Shown here piece by piece: positions 10,431-21,200 of a stretch of DNA of 64,000 nucleotides. Every line of letters starts with the position of its first letter. Position 1 is the stretch's first letter. The notes beneath the pieces were generated by a model. It saw only the letters and a list, made by a program, of their open reading frames with translations, was not told the DNA's origin and made no database searches. The position numbers and the translations under genes are program-made. This stretch comes from Diplonema papillatum (taxonomy: Eukaryota > Euglenozoa > Diplonemea > Diplonemida > Diplonemidae). The DNA is taken from NCBI GenBank assembly GCA_030068145.1, contig JAPJBO010000003.1, forward strand, positions 746,501 through 810,500. The letters are read 5' to 3'.

Positions 10431-12030
10431 CAGAAACCTTCGGCGGGCCATGCTTGCGGGGTTCAGCTTTCAGCTGCCAACCCGTTTGCTCCGTCCCGGC
10501 CTGACAAACATGAAGGAGAAAGAACCGCAAATACGCTATTTGCGCTGAATCCTCACACAACCAAAGAATGTCCTCTGTCCAAGCGCAAGGAAAAAAAAAT
10601 CGTAGTTTTTCTCTCTTGCACTCCGAACACGTTTGCGTTGCCGCCAAAATACTTTGCCGTATAGTGGACGGCAAGCTGAGTCGGATTCTCGGAACCGGCC
10701 TTGATTTTCGTCTCAGGGTCTCGCCTGTTTACCCTGACTAACGGGAAACAACTCGAAGTGTTCTCTACGGGTGAGTGCGCACTATCATAATAGGATGAAG
10801 GCACGCGTATGCCGCCTGGCCCTGTGCTAGGCGTAGTTTAAGGTTGTACTTATTTCTAGACCGTTATACAACGACCCCCGGATAATCAACCCGTATTGAT
10901 GCTGAAACCTAGCTACGCTTGGTGGCTGGACGGAAAACACCTCTCCAGCACGCCGGCTCAGGCAGGTACCGGGGCCTACCGAAACGGGCGTAAAAAAGAG
11001 GAAGGCTTTTGCATCAGGTTCAATTGCTCAGGCACTCGGTTTGCAGTGTGTGCGAGGGGGGAGGGTAGCTGAGATCCACAGGCTGGAACATTCACACTTG
11101 AAGCTTGATCTACTGCGTGGTGACAATGACAGTAGTCTAGGGCTTCGACATGCGTGATGTTACTACCCCTCCCCTGACCTGACGGGGCCTGGATTAATGA
11201 TAGCAATACGATACACAAGAGAGCCAGGTGCAGCCTTGCTTCGCCTGGACTTTCGCGGAATTAGACTAGCTAGAGAAGCGGCTTTGCCTGCCTTGTGGGG
11301 CGAGACAACATTAGATGTAGTGCTACCACACTGGGCTGGCTGTCCTGTTCTCCAGCCTCGGAAGCTGGAGTTAGGGTGCGTCGCACTGAAATACGCATGC
11401 AAATGTGCTCTCGAAGAGCCTCACGTTTTTAACTACCAGCTTTTAGGCTGGACTCCACCATGCGCATGGCCCTTGAAGTACTCAATGGCGAAGCATGAAG
11501 TGAAAAAGGCACTGGAGAGAAGTCACATTCCACTCGCCACCGCTGTGATGAAGTGGAATGCCGTGGTTCAATCATCCGGTTGGACTCCTCTGGTGTTGGG
11601 CCGCTTCCACGTCTCCATGTTCGGCTCCGCACCCGTGCTCTAGTCCCTCCGGTTCCATCACGCGGTAATGGACAGAACGGATGCAAGTGCGTTACCCTGC
11701 CCGGTGGCTGCGCACCTACACTTCGCTTTGAGCTTGACACGGGATCACCCCCGGCACTGTGTGGGGTATCCACGGCCAGTTGCTGCAAAGCACTCTCAGT
11801 CGGGGTTCCGTCCCAGGATTCTGAGGGAGGTTGCTGCCCTTTTACACACGCGGCGGAGAGCAATACATCTCAGAGAAAAAGTCTATTTGGCCACCTCAAA
11901 AAAGTCATAAACCCCAGTTCTACCCCCCCGGAGAAGTCGTGACGCAATACAGAGACGACTGAGCAGTTGAGTGACCCGAATGAAAAGATACTGCAACGGG
12001 TCCTTGAATCAGAAATTGGCCTCAAAGGAA
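10431..12030. other. Spacer without supported genes
   Basis: No ORF here shows a recognisable motif. A small foldback element at about 11351-11454 is listed separately. Confidence 0.35.
11351..11454. repeat. Small foldback element, copy 1
   Basis: CCAGCCTCGGAAGCTGGAG is inverted about 80 bases later as ACCAGCTTTTAGGCTGGAC. A similar element lies at about 32023-32165. Confidence 0.55.
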
Positions 12031-12033
12031 ACG

Positions 12034-12193
12034 GGTTTTACGAAACCTCAGAGGGTAGATCTGGTTTTACGACATCTCAGAGGGTAGAACTCGTTTTACG
12101 ACATCTCAGAGGGTAGAACTGGTTTTACGACACTCTCAGAGGGTAGAACTCGTTTTACGACATCTCAGAGGGTAGAACTCGTTTTACGACATC
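12034..12193 (+). repeat. 29-bp tandem repeat, about 5.5 units
   Basis: The unit contains GTTTTACGACATCTCAGAGG followed by GTAGAACTC. The first copy is diverged and the others are nearly identical. Confidence 0.9.
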
Positions 12194-13191
12194 ATGAGGT
12201 GGCGAAATAGACATTTTCTTAAAATCTTACCAGTTAGTAGTTTGTTGATGCTGATCGTCCGTTGCTCCGTTTGTCAGTGCAAGCCTCAACTCCGGAAACG
12301 CTCCCAGGCAGGGGGCCGGGAAAAAAGTCCCGGGATAAAAAAGCCGCACACCCATCGGCTCGGACAAGCAAAAGTCAAGGGCACCGCAAAGAAAGCCATC
12401 TGCCGCCGGGGAGGTGCCCGGCGGCGGAGGAAGTCCGTCGTCCCTGTTTCGCTCTCTCTCTTTCTCTTTCTTCTCCGGCCGCGTACACTTTTCTGGCGAG
12501 CACAAATGTGCCGGGGGAAGCGAATAGTAAGGCTCTCCGGCGACAAACAGGTACTCTTGTTGTCGCTTTACTTATCCGATGATGGGAAGACGGCAGCTGC
12601 TCCCTTGCGGGGTTGCCTTAGGACGCAGGCGTCCTAAGGCAAGCTCAGCGGGAACAGAATTCTCGCGTAGAGCACAAGGGTAAAATCTTGCATCCCCGGG
12701 TTCAGTCGTCGCCGGTTTTACCCAAGAACGAAGCATCGAGGCGGCTGCCTTGGGGCTTGCCGCTTGTGCTGAACGTCAGCCCACAGAAACGGTCAGCCGC
12801 GGGGTTGTGCACTGATAGCTTCGGGAAGAGGAAGCTGTTTAAACTAAGCGTTGCAACCTACACGAGAAAGTCGAGTAAACTTCACCCACCCAGGCCACCC
12901 ACATATATTTGTGTGCGTATTGGTCTTTATCTATTCCCATCGTAAAGTGCAAGTGTCAAGGACAACTGCGACTCCCGTGAGCCCGGTGTGGCCGGGCCGG
13001 GGTTGTGTCTACGGTTACCCAAAGCGCTCTTTCCCCCTCAGAGAAACTGGAGGAACGTTGTTCTCTCAGGTCGGCGTTGGACGATTGCGCCAAGCGTCAC
13101 GAACTGGCACTTCCTGGGTCTGAATCTTCAGGGGGTGGTAACCCTGCATATAGCCACCTTTGGGTGTGCGACCCGCCCCTGGGCTGACTCG
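12194..13191. other. Spacer, no supported gene
   Basis: A 147-codon frame from 12194 and a short frame near 13005 are open but show no domain or clear splice context. They are not called. Confidence 0.3.
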
Positions 13192-13461
13192 TTAATCGTT
13201 CCCTCGCCCGTATGAGTCCAGTTCCAGTTCGAGGGTGACTGTCAGCATTTGCGCATTCCCCTCCTGTTGTTTGTTGCACCGCATGGACGTCACCTTCTTG
13301 TGCAGCTTGAGGGTGCCATACAGGTGTGGGGAGGACATTCGACGAGTGCAATCCTTCCCGTCCCAGGTAGGCCTTGTGCTTCGCAAAGACCTCTTCAGGC
13401 GTCTCTTCGCTCGGAGAGTAGTTCGCACTGTTGGCGCCAGACCTTTATTTACCAACCGCAA
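13192..13461 (-). pseudogene. Possible Penelope-like RT remnant
   Basis: The minus-strand frame contains PHLYGTLKLHKK followed by an Arg, resembling the LYGxxKxHK block of Penelope-like reverse transcriptases. Nothing else of such an element is recognisable. The match is short and weak. Confidence 0.25.
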
Positions 13462-13467
13462 AACAGC

Positions 13468-16400
13468 ATGTGGGGAGAAGATGGCACCGCCCAGAGGACA
13501 GCCGCCGCTGTCAAGGCCGTGCGGTCAACCGTGCGCGAGACGAAGACGCACCGGCTGATCCTCTGGCTGTTCGTGACAGCTGCGCGGCGGGCGAAGGGTT
13601 GCTACCAGCTGCCTGGGGACGTCGTCCACACGGTCCTCACTTTCGTGCACCGGCGCGTCGTGCCGGTCGAGATGCACCTGCGCGTGGCCTGCGGCGCCCG
13701 CCCCTGCGTCCGGTCCATCGTCCTGCCGAACGCGGTGAAGACGCGCGTCCGCGTGGCGCTGCTGTGCTTCGGAGACGACGACCGGACCCTGGCCCACGCC
13801 GCCGGGATCCAGGCTGTAGACGTCTACCAGTGGGCCGCCGAGCGCCGGGCCGGCTCGCGCCTGCGGCGGCAGCTGCGCGAGTCCGACGTGTTGGTGGTCG
13901 CCGACCGACAGGTGCGGAAGGTCCCGCGCCTCGTCGGGGCCCCGCTCTGCCGGGCGGGCCGGTTCCCCGCCGCCTTCGGCGGGCAGTCGGACGCGGAGCG
14001 GCTCGCGAGCCTCACCCTCCTCATCAAGAAGCTGCACCGCACCGTCCGGTACGCGCCGCGCACAGGAGAGAAGCTCACCGTCGCGTTCACCGTCGGCCAC
14101 ACAGGTAAAGGCTGGACTGGGGTTTCCTTTTAGACTTGCGAGTTTGCGCTAGTGCGCAGGAGCACAAAGAAAGCGCCGTACTAATATTTTTAGCCACAGG
14201 CAATGTGTGAGGAAACTGAACCGCCCAAGTAGGACCTTCTGATCATGATCATTTGCCGAATTTGCCACCTGAAACCACGTCCAGGATTTGGGCTCGGGGT
14301 AGTGCGGTCAACGAAATTATCCCTACCGTATGATATTAACCCGACCTCGCTTGCTTGCTTGAGCGCCTTCAGGCTCGCCAATTTGGAATCCTTACGTTTC
14401 TGAGCGAACTCCTCACGGCCACTCGCCAAAAGCGAGGTTGGAGGGGTGAAGCAAAGCCTGACAAACGCAGGCCCCACCGTTTGCCCCCTATTAGTACTCC
14501 CCCCTTCGTGGGCATCTCTCGTGCAGGAAGGCACCGAGTTATCAAAATGGGTTCGCACACACACACACACGCCCGCACCCAAACACACACTGCAGACATG
14601 CGAGAGGAGGAATTGGCGGAAAACGTGAACGCGGCAATCGACAAGTTCTCTACGATTGTCGGCGCATCGCCCAGCACTTGGGTCAAGCGCGCAGCGCTGA
14701 AGGCGGGGTTCCACCCGAGCGTTGCTCTGAAGGGCGCGGGCCTGCCCGTGCCGTGGGGCGCCGGGCAGCGCCGCTCGAAGCTCTCGGCCCGCAAAGCGGC
14801 GATCAACGCGTTCGCGGAAGGCCTCCTCTCGGCCGTCCTGGCGAGCGACGTGACGCGGCTCTGCCGGGACCACGACCTCGTCCCTTCAGAGCACCCCTGG
14901 ACCGGGCGCGCGCCCCGATACCAAGCTGCCAGGGAGCTGCTTCTCTCCCGGGCGCGGTACCGCAGGGAGCGGGTGCTGCAGCTCGTTCTGGCGAGCAAAT
15001 ACGTCGACCCGTACCGGCCCGACGCCGCACGGAAGACGCCGTTTCAGTTCGCCCTACGGTACTCCGACGCGCCGACGGTCCGCTGGCTGGTCTCGCGGTC
15101 GCTGTATGGGCGGGTCGATGGCTCGGGTACGCCGAACCCTTTTCTTTTTGTATAAGCACCTGCTTTTGTAGGAAATTTTGAGGAGACTGCCAGCTGCGAT
15201 AGATCAAAGGAGGTAAATGTGCTGTAGCCCACACGAAACACAGGTAAAATCTGGTTTCACTTGCGTCCTGAATCCAGCTTTACGTAAAAACCGATCAAGC
15301 ACTGCGTTCAACGAAAGCAACTCTCTTCCCATCATCATCATTAGTTTTGTATCAGCCGTGGTTGTGCGAGTGACGAGCTCTTATACATCTACCACGTGCA
15401 ATGCGTGAGGAAACTGAACCGTCCAAGTGGACCTTCTGATCATGTTCATTTGCAAATTTGCCACCTGAAACCACGTCCAGGATTTGGGCTCAGGGTAGTG
15501 CGGTCAACGAAATTATCCCTAGTCTCTGTTCTCCTACTCCTACTCTCGCGGTGTACGGTTTTTTGTACTAGCCGTCTTCTTCTTGCAGTATACACAGGGT
15601 AAATACAAGTGGGAAAACGATTAACAGGCACGCACAAACAGGGGACTTTAAAATACCGGTTTATCGGTTTGACAAACCGAATAAACCGGTTTGAGTTTTT
15701 GAGGGGAAAAAAAAAAATCTTATAGACCGATTTCAAAGTTTTACCACCTTCACTGTGTAGTAGTACTATAGTAGTAATGAACGTACCTGCCTGTAATAGC
15801 GTACAAATAAGCCCTCAAAAAACAGCTTAACCTAAAAAGGGGGAAAAACGGGGAGTGGGGGGGAGTGGGGGGCTCATCATGAAGCTGGTGTTTCTTTACG
15901 TCTCCGCCTTTTTGTCATTTCTTATTGCAACCTTTTGTTCTGAAAGAAAAATGTGCTTTTCTGACCAACACAGTGCTTCTTTTTGCTTCCTTCATGTGGA
16001 TCATGGAAACCGAGAGTGCCTAGAGTGCGGAAAACTCCACACAGAGTGCAGAAAGTAGCCCGCTCGTGATGCAGCACCGCATGCAAGTGTGATACACCGA
16101 CCTACATAACCAAACCGGTTTTTTGGCTCAAACCGGGTTTTTGGCTCGGACCCCAAACTTTTAAAGTCCCCTGCGCACAAACAAAAACAAAAAAAAAAAA
16201 CGAAGCGCCTGTCGTGTTTTTAGAAAGTGAACTGCGAAATAATTCACCCCCTCCATCCTTACAGTTCTTGCGGCCACCGTGCGAAGCAATCGCTCCCTGT
16301 CGGAAAAGGAGGACCTCTTGCGGTGCTTCCTCGCGAACGCCGGGACGGTCGAAAACGGAGTGTACGATACGATCTTCGCCATGCGCGCCGAATCGGGTGC

Positions 16401-16632
16401 AGGTGTGCACTCGTCTCTGCTGGCGCTGCTGGACGAGCATCGACGAAAAGGCGCCGCAGCCGACGTCGGCGACGACGAAGGGCTTGCCGTGGCTGCTTCC
16501 CCGCACGGGGCCGAGGGGGAGGGTGTCCCGATGCAAGGCGAAACCCAGTGCTCGCAGCCGGAATCTTCCCGGGAGGGAAGCGAACAGGGGCTGGCCGTTG
16601 TTGTTGCTGCTGCCGGGCAAGGCGCGGAATAA
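13468..16632 (+). CDS. Divergent ribosomal protein uL1 (RPL10a-like) domain fusion, three exons (13468-14104, 14596-15126, 16265-16632)
   Basis: Residues about 65-255 follow the eukaryotic uL1/RPL10a fold in order: VPVEMHLRV, then KTRVRVALLCFGD, AGIQAVDVYQW, SDVLVVADRQVRKVPRLVG, APLCRAGRFP, LTVAFTVGHT and, across the first intron, DMREEELAENVNAAIDKF. The alignment runs straight over that junction, which supports the splice (GTAAAG donor at 14105, TGCAG acceptor at 14595). The usual GPGLNKAGKFP loop is altered to GAPLCRAGRFP. Family members are about 217 residues; this product is about 511. A C-terminal extension has an ankyrin-like stretch (ARKTPFQFALRYSDAPTVRW), and exon 3 is phase-compatible (donor 15127, acceptor 16264). 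The stop at 16630-16632 lies in the first unit of a tandem repeat. The start at ATG 13468 is a guess; phase-0 acceptors at 13494 and 13515 could join upstream exons. It is unlikely to be the ribosomal protein itself, more likely a paralogue with another role or a decaying copy. Confidence 0.68.
14190..14335 (+). repeat. Dispersed repeat, copy 1 (second copy 15393-15520)
   Basis: About 130 bases including GAAACTGAACCG, CACCTGAAACCACGTCCAGG and GTGCGGTCAACGAAATTATC recur 1.2 kb downstream. Both copies lie in introns of the uL1-domain gene. Confidence 0.8.
14345..14580 (+). repeat. (AC)n-associated repeat, copy 1
   Basis: TTGCTTGAGCGCCTTC, CCTTACGTTTCTGAGCGAAC, ACTCGCCAAAAGCGAGGTTG and GACAAACGCAGGC recur at 45628-45790. 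The end (CTCTCGTGCAGGAAGGCACC, then GGGTTCGC and (AC)n) recurs at 46400-46463. It is a transposable element end joined to an (AC)n tract. Confidence 0.75.
15145..15256 (+). mobile_element. TIR-A element, truncated
   Basis: It has the leader TGTATAAGCACCTGC, the GAGGAGACTGCCAG block and CACACGAAACACAGGTAAA, but no right half. It starts about 20 bases after the predicted donor of uL1-gene exon 2. Confidence 0.8.
15257..15392 (+). repeat. Dispersed repeat (second copy 28113-28262)
   Basis: CACTTGCGTCC, AATCCAGCTTTACGTAAAAA, a short (CAT)n run, TTAGTTTTGTATCAGCCG and GAGTGACGAGCTCTTAT are shared with 28113-28262. Confidence 0.8.
15393..15520 (+). repeat. Dispersed repeat, copy 2 of the 14190 family
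   Basis: It is a near-identical direct repeat of 14190-14335. Confidence 0.8.
15639..16173. mobile_element. Non-autonomous hAT-like element, 535 bp
   Basis: The left end CAGGGGACTTTAAAA is the exact inverse of the right end TTTTAAAGTCCCCTG. A perfect 8-bp direct repeat CGCACAAA flanks it (15631-15638 and 16174-16181). Termini beginning CAGGG and 8-bp duplications are typical of hAT elements. AAACCGGTTT palindromes lie just inside both ends. There is no transposase frame. It sits in the last intron of the uL1-domain gene. Confidence 0.9.
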
Positions 16633-17285
16633 AGCAAAACCCGGGATTTGCGAGCGGAATCCAGCCGGGATAACGGTCAGGCGCGGCTCACCCTTGCTGC
16701 TTTCCCGCACGGGGCCGAGGGGGAGGGTGTCCCGATGCAAGGCGAAACCCAGTACTCGCAGCCGGAACCTTGCCCGGGGGGGAAGCGAACAGGGGCTGGC
16801 CGTTGTTGTTGCTGCTGCTGCCGGGCAAGGCGCGGAATAAAGCAAAACCCGGGATTTGCGAGCGGAATCCAGCTGGGACAACGGTCAGGCGCGGCTCACC
16901 CTTGCTGCTTTCCCGCACGGGGCCTGTCCCGATGCAAGGCGAAACCCAGTGCTCGCAGCCGGAACCTGCCCGGGGGGGAAGCGAACAGGGGCTGGCCGTT
17001 GTTGTTGCTGCTGCTGCCGGGCAAGGCGCGGAATAAAGCAAAACCCGGGATTTGCGAGCGGAATCCAGCTGGGACGACGGTCAGGCGCGGCTCACCCTTG
17101 CTGCTTTCCCGCACGGGGCCTGTCCCGATGCAAGGCGAAACCCAGTGCTCGCAGCCGGAATCTTCCCGGGGGGGGGGGCAGCGAACAGCTGCTGCCGTTG
17201 TTGCTGCTGCTGCCGGGCAAGGCGCGGAAAAAAGCGAAACCCGGGGCTTACGAGCGGAATCCACCCGGGACGATAGTCAGCGGCG
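16475..17285 (+). repeat. Tandem array of about 4 units of 196-205 bp
   Basis: GTCCCGATGCAAGGCGAAAC recurs at 16524, 16729, 16926 and 17122. Each unit includes GCTTTCCCGCACGGGGCC, GCTCGCAGCCGGAA, a (GTT/GCT)n run and GGCGCGGAATAAAGC. Unit length is not a multiple of 3, so the long frames over the array are artefacts. The first unit contains the predicted C terminus and stop of the uL1-domain gene, so the array looks like duplication of a terminal exon plus 3' UTR with a possible AATAAA signal. Confidence 0.9.
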
Positions 17286-17540
17286 CCCACCCTGGCCGCT
17301 TCAACAGCTTCATTACGAACCGCGGTCAACCCTTGGGTACATAGTATTCGAGAACGTACAGCGGCTGCGTAGGCAGACCGTGTGCCATACCACGATCCAG
17401 GGATAGTTGCGGCTCACACAGAAAGTGCGAGAAACCTGGACGTTCAGCATCAACAAACGAGGGAGAAGAAGAGTGAGATCAAGCAACACCGCGCCGGTAG
17501 AGAAGAATCTACCGAAGGAACGAATCCAACCACGTTCGAC
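17286..17540. other. Spacer with possible short exon
   Basis: A frame at about 17413-17530 (ESARNLDVQHQQTREKKSEI) ends before GTTTTC next to a TIR-A element, like other exons here. It is too short to call. Confidence 0.25.
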
Positions 17541-17542
17541 AA

Positions 17543-17885
17543 CGTTTTCTTTTGCTGTATAAGCACCTGTTTTGCAGGAAATACTTGAGGAGGCTGCCAG
17601 TTGCGAAGTCTCAAAGGAGAAGATGACTCCCCACTTTCACAACAGGAGTCAATCTCAAAGGAGGTAAACGTGTGCTGTAGCCCACACGAAACACAAAGAA
17701 CCGATTTGCAGCTGTATTGTTTTCTTGAAAGTATGCCATTCCTGCAGGGACCTCGGGGGGAGGCAAATCTGGGTTCAGTGGCGGGCGTAAGCGTTCAACA
17801 ATCTTTGTCAAGAGCTGCGACTCAACTATTTTTCCCCTCCTTGCGAAATAAGCACACGGCAGCCGTCGAGTATTTTTCATCTAAG
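17543..17885 (+). mobile_element. TIR-A element, expanded variant
   Basis: It has the leader TGTATAAGCACCTG and GAAATACTTGAGGAGGCTGC at the left and GGCAGCCGTCGAGTATTTTT at the right. Internal duplications (two CTCAAAGGAG blocks) and a foreign insert lengthen it to about 340 bases. Confidence 0.75.
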
Positions 17886-18109
17886 ATTTCTCTGTACTAT
17901 ACGTAGACCACCAAATCCTTAAGCATCCTCCTCTACCCCGTTGGCGCTGATACGGCAACCCCCATGTGCTGTGCGGGGTTTACGTTGCAGATAGGGACCG
18001 TAAAAAGAAGACGAGTCAGTGGTCTAGCGAGTCGCAGCCACAAGTAGGGCGGGCGCCCTGAGTTCTTTAGATGGTTGCTGAGACACGGTTGTAGGGGCTT
18101 TCTCCCCAT

Positions 18110-18240
18110 ACGGGTGTCCCTGTGCTCTAGCACGGGTGGTCCTGGCTGTGGCGAGCTACGATCAGCCACCTGACCAGCCAGACTCACACCGCTGTCCTGT
18201 CTGCAGACACTCAGGTTCCGCGCGAATGGTCCGCCTTAAG
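18110..18240 (+). repeat. Dispersed repeat (second copy 62150-62285)
   Basis: TAGCACGGGTGGTCCTGGCT, GCCAGACTCACACCGCTGT and ATGGTCCGCCTT are shared with 62150-62285. The class is unknown. Confidence 0.7.
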
Positions 18241-19704
18241 TGCCGGGACCACCGGGTATTGAGCCTACAACCATTATAAGCACAATTTTGCAATTCCCCC
18301 CACCTCTCCTCTCAAGCCCACAGTACGTCACAATGCTGGCCGAAGGTAACCAAGGCAAGCCCATGGAAACTGGCAGGCGTTGCGAGGGGAGAGGTCTCCA
18401 ATTGGGTCTAACGAGCCCGACTAGACTTAAGGAGCTTTGTTGCATGTGGCCGATTCCTACGGTCTTACGGATTTTGATTCCCTTCATTCGAAAGAGTGGG
18501 GTTGGATCGAACAACATGACTTGAATGAGTCTTGATGCTCATCCTTTGGGTGGAAAGACGGGTTGACCCTCCGTAACGACGAGAACATGCTTTGGGCTCG
18601 CACGGGATTTGGATAAATCTGGTGTGTCCTGAGTAACTCGCGTGCTCTAATCCATGCAGTGGCAGCATCACGGCCGCCTTGCTCTCATACCGAGGATCGA
18701 TACCGAAGATGGTGTATCGAGCAAATGCTTGCTCGATACGCGATCTTCAGTTTCCCGCTCGATTTGCCGCAAGGGCCTGCGATAATGTGTAATAGATGTG
18801 CCACCAGCCAAACTCCCCACCTCACTGTCCAAACGAGGATTAGCAAAACCCCGTTGGTCGCTGGAAATGGATACTGATCCGAACAATATAGTTAACGACT
18901 GAAAAAAACGTAGTTAACGCATTCCCGTCTAGCCGACACATCGGTCCACTGAACCGGTGATTAGTTTTGCACTCAGCTCGAGAAGCTTCTTCGTCCCGGC
19001 AGGACGCGTATACCACATCTCTCAGAAAAGACTCCCTTGTTTCACAACTGCGTGAGCTGAACTGAATGAGTTATTGACGGAAAGTGACCTGCGGGGACTC
19101 CGCCGAGGTATCAGGCGAAGACACCGTCGACAGCGGTACTAAAGTCCGCAAAACAGTAGTCGAAAGTCGCCGCAAAAATGCCCCCAGCGTGAAGGCGTCG
19201 CGTAACTGACCTTCAGATGCCAGCGGCTCCATAGGTGCCCCTGGTCTCCAGCCAATCCGTCCCTGCCCCCCGTACCCAACGTTCGCCCGGCGCAACAACA
19301 ATGCAAATGAATAAGAAAAGGGGATCCCTTCTCCGCGTTCGGCAGCGCTACTGCTGGTTCGCAAGGGTTCTTTCCTCTGCCCACCTCTCCTTTGAAACTG
19401 CCGCTGTCCCAGCACGCTTCCCTCTTCTTCTCACTTTTGTGGCTTTGAGTACCGCTGCTGAGGTACCTTATTTTGTAAAATTGTCAGTCTGCTCGCTGCA
19501 GCACAATGCCTGTTGCCGAAGGTTCGGGATACAATGAGGTCAAGCTGGTCATCTCCAAGAAGGTAGTTGGCCTGCAAGGTGTAACATGCTACAGCGTCAA
19601 TAATAGCGCAACGTAACGATATGACGAAAGTATCGTTGCACACCATGAACAAGCATGAAGGCCGGTTAGAAACCATTGGTGCCCTGAAGCAGTTCCAGGA
19701 ACAA
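18241..19704. other. Spacer without supported genes
   Basis: The short frames (for example 18240-18524) have no recognisable motif. The block GTGCCCTGAAGCAGTTCCAG at about 19680 resembles part of the coiled-coil exon at 20460, a possible small gene fragment. Confidence 0.3.
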
Positions 19705-19719
19705 GGTCAGGTCAGAAAG

Positions 19720-20010
19720 AAAAGGCCGCTCCTGGTCCAGGAACGCTCCTAGTCCAGGAACGCTCCTAGTCCAGGAACGTGACGGTCAACACAGTGCTAC
19801 AACCCCGTCCGCTCTGCTCTGCGGCTAACCATCTCGACGAGCTTGTGTTCAGCGCGAGCGCCAAGCCCCAAGGTGCGCCACGCCTTGATGCTTTAGTTTG
19901 GGAAATCGGTCACTTGACCCGTAGGCCCGTGGCTCTGCAGCACCGCCGAACACGTGAAGCTTGGCTCCCGTGTAGCAGGCTTTCCCTGGTACCTTCAGGT
20001 CAGGTCAAAA
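19720..20010 (-). repeat. SINE-like repeat, copy 1
   Basis: About 270 bases are shared with 25120-25400 and 27125-27460. Landmarks are GTCCAGGAACGTGACGGTCA, CATCTCGACGAGCTTGTGTT, CCTTGATGCTTTAGTTTGGG and GAAGCTTGGCTCCCGTGTAG. Read on the minus strand, the copies end in a T-rich tail, which suggests retroposition. No convincing polymerase III promoter was seen. Confidence 0.75.
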
Positions 20011-20378
20011 AAAGAAGATACCCCTCACCTTAGGGTGTCAAACCCACAAGCCGCACTGAAAGGGAGATGTGCCAATCCTTGAGGACGCTGCACAGCCCGA
20101 TCCTGATTTACTGGAAAGGGATTTGAGGTTAGGTACACTTGTTGGGACCCGAAAGATGGTGAACTATGCCTGGATAGGCCGAAGCCGGGGGAAACCCTGG
20201 TGGATGTCCGTTGCGGTGTTGATGTGCAAATCGCTCGTCGAAGCTGGGTATAGGGGCGAAAGACCCATCGAACCATCTAGTAGCTAGTTCACTCCGAAGT
20301 TTCCCTCAGGATAGCTAGAACCAAAACACAACAGTCATGGATACATAAGAGCAAGGGACCGGGGGTGACAAATCGGAG

Positions 20379-20831
20379 ATGAGTCCGTTACACCGAATAC
20401 CCTTCCATGAGCTGCTGAACTGCGGCAACCGAGTGCGGGTGGATCACTTCGAACATGTTTGTGCCCTGAAGCAGTCTCAGGAGCAAGATCGGGTCCAAAA
20501 GGGCGAAGAGAAGAGGCAAGCCACGGAGAAGAAGCTGGGCTGCCACCGACAGGCACTGGCAGAGCTCCGGACGCAGCGGCGGAAGATGAAGGAGAAGAAG
20601 CACGAAGAGATGAACCAAAGGATGCGCGCCGCGTGGCACGCTGAAATGCTCCTGCGTGACGAGATTGACGAAGTCATCGACAGGCGACAGCACGTTACCG
20701 CCTACAACAAGCTCAACAATATCACCGCAGTCTCCGACGTGGCCCGACACATCAACACCGCTAAGGCCACTGCGATGGCAAACTTGAAGGCGAACTGCAA
20801 GGTGCAGTCAGTCGCCGCCCAGCGCAACATG
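20379..20831 (+). CDS. Coiled-coil protein exon
   Basis: A 151-residue frame rich in Lys, Glu, Gln and Arg reads as a long helix (KGEEKRQATEKKL, LRTQRRKMKEKKHEEMNQRM, LLRDEIDEVIDRRQHV). It ends before a possible GTGTGC donor at 20832 that directly precedes an inverted TIR-A element. The start (ATG 20379 or an upstream acceptor) is uncertain. Structural coiled-coil proteins look like this, but no family can be named. The gene is incomplete because no matching exon was found. Confidence 0.45.
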
Positions 20832-20848
20832 GTGTGCTCAAAGATGAA

Positions 20849-21095
20849 AATACTCGAGGGGCTGCCTTGTACTTACTTCGAAGGAGGCTAGAGGGGGTAC
20901 AAAATGGTTCTTTTTTGTTGACTCGACCTGTCGAGTTGCTTCAGCATTTTTGTTGAACGCTTACGCCCGCCACTAAACCCAGATTCACCTGTGTTTCGTG
21001 TGGGCTACAACACATTTACCTCCTTTGATCTTTTGCAGCTGGCAGCCTCCTCAAGTATTTCCTACAAAGCAGGTGCTTATACAAAAAGAATATTC
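20849..21095 (-). mobile_element. TIR-A element, reverse orientation
   Basis: Plus-strand AAAATACTCGAGGGGCTGCC at the left and GGCAGCCTCCTCAAGTATTT then GCAGGTGCTTATACAAAAA at the right. There is a small internal insert near 20925. Confidence 0.85.
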
Positions 21096-21139
21096 TTAGT
21101 TGTCATTCGATACATTTCCCCGTTCTTGGCGAAAGGCCC

Positions 21140-21200
21140 CGGGCCCCATTCATGCTGGCATCTAATATGCATGAGAGGCAGCATTCTGTCTATTCGATAA
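21140..21200 (+). repeat. GATGC-type repeat, diverged fragment
   Basis: CATGCTGGCATCTAATATGC followed by ATGAGAGGCAGCATTCTGTC matches the 5764-5846 copy loosely. Confidence 0.45.

Noticed and set aside
13525-14100. 191-codon minus-strand frame opposite the uL1 exon
   Set aside because: The plus frame aligns to the uL1 fold throughout; the minus frame is its complement.
16214-17406. Several overlapping 150-250 codon frames over the 200-bp array
   Set aside because: The unit length is not a multiple of three, so the frames drift between units. Only the first unit is plausibly coding.
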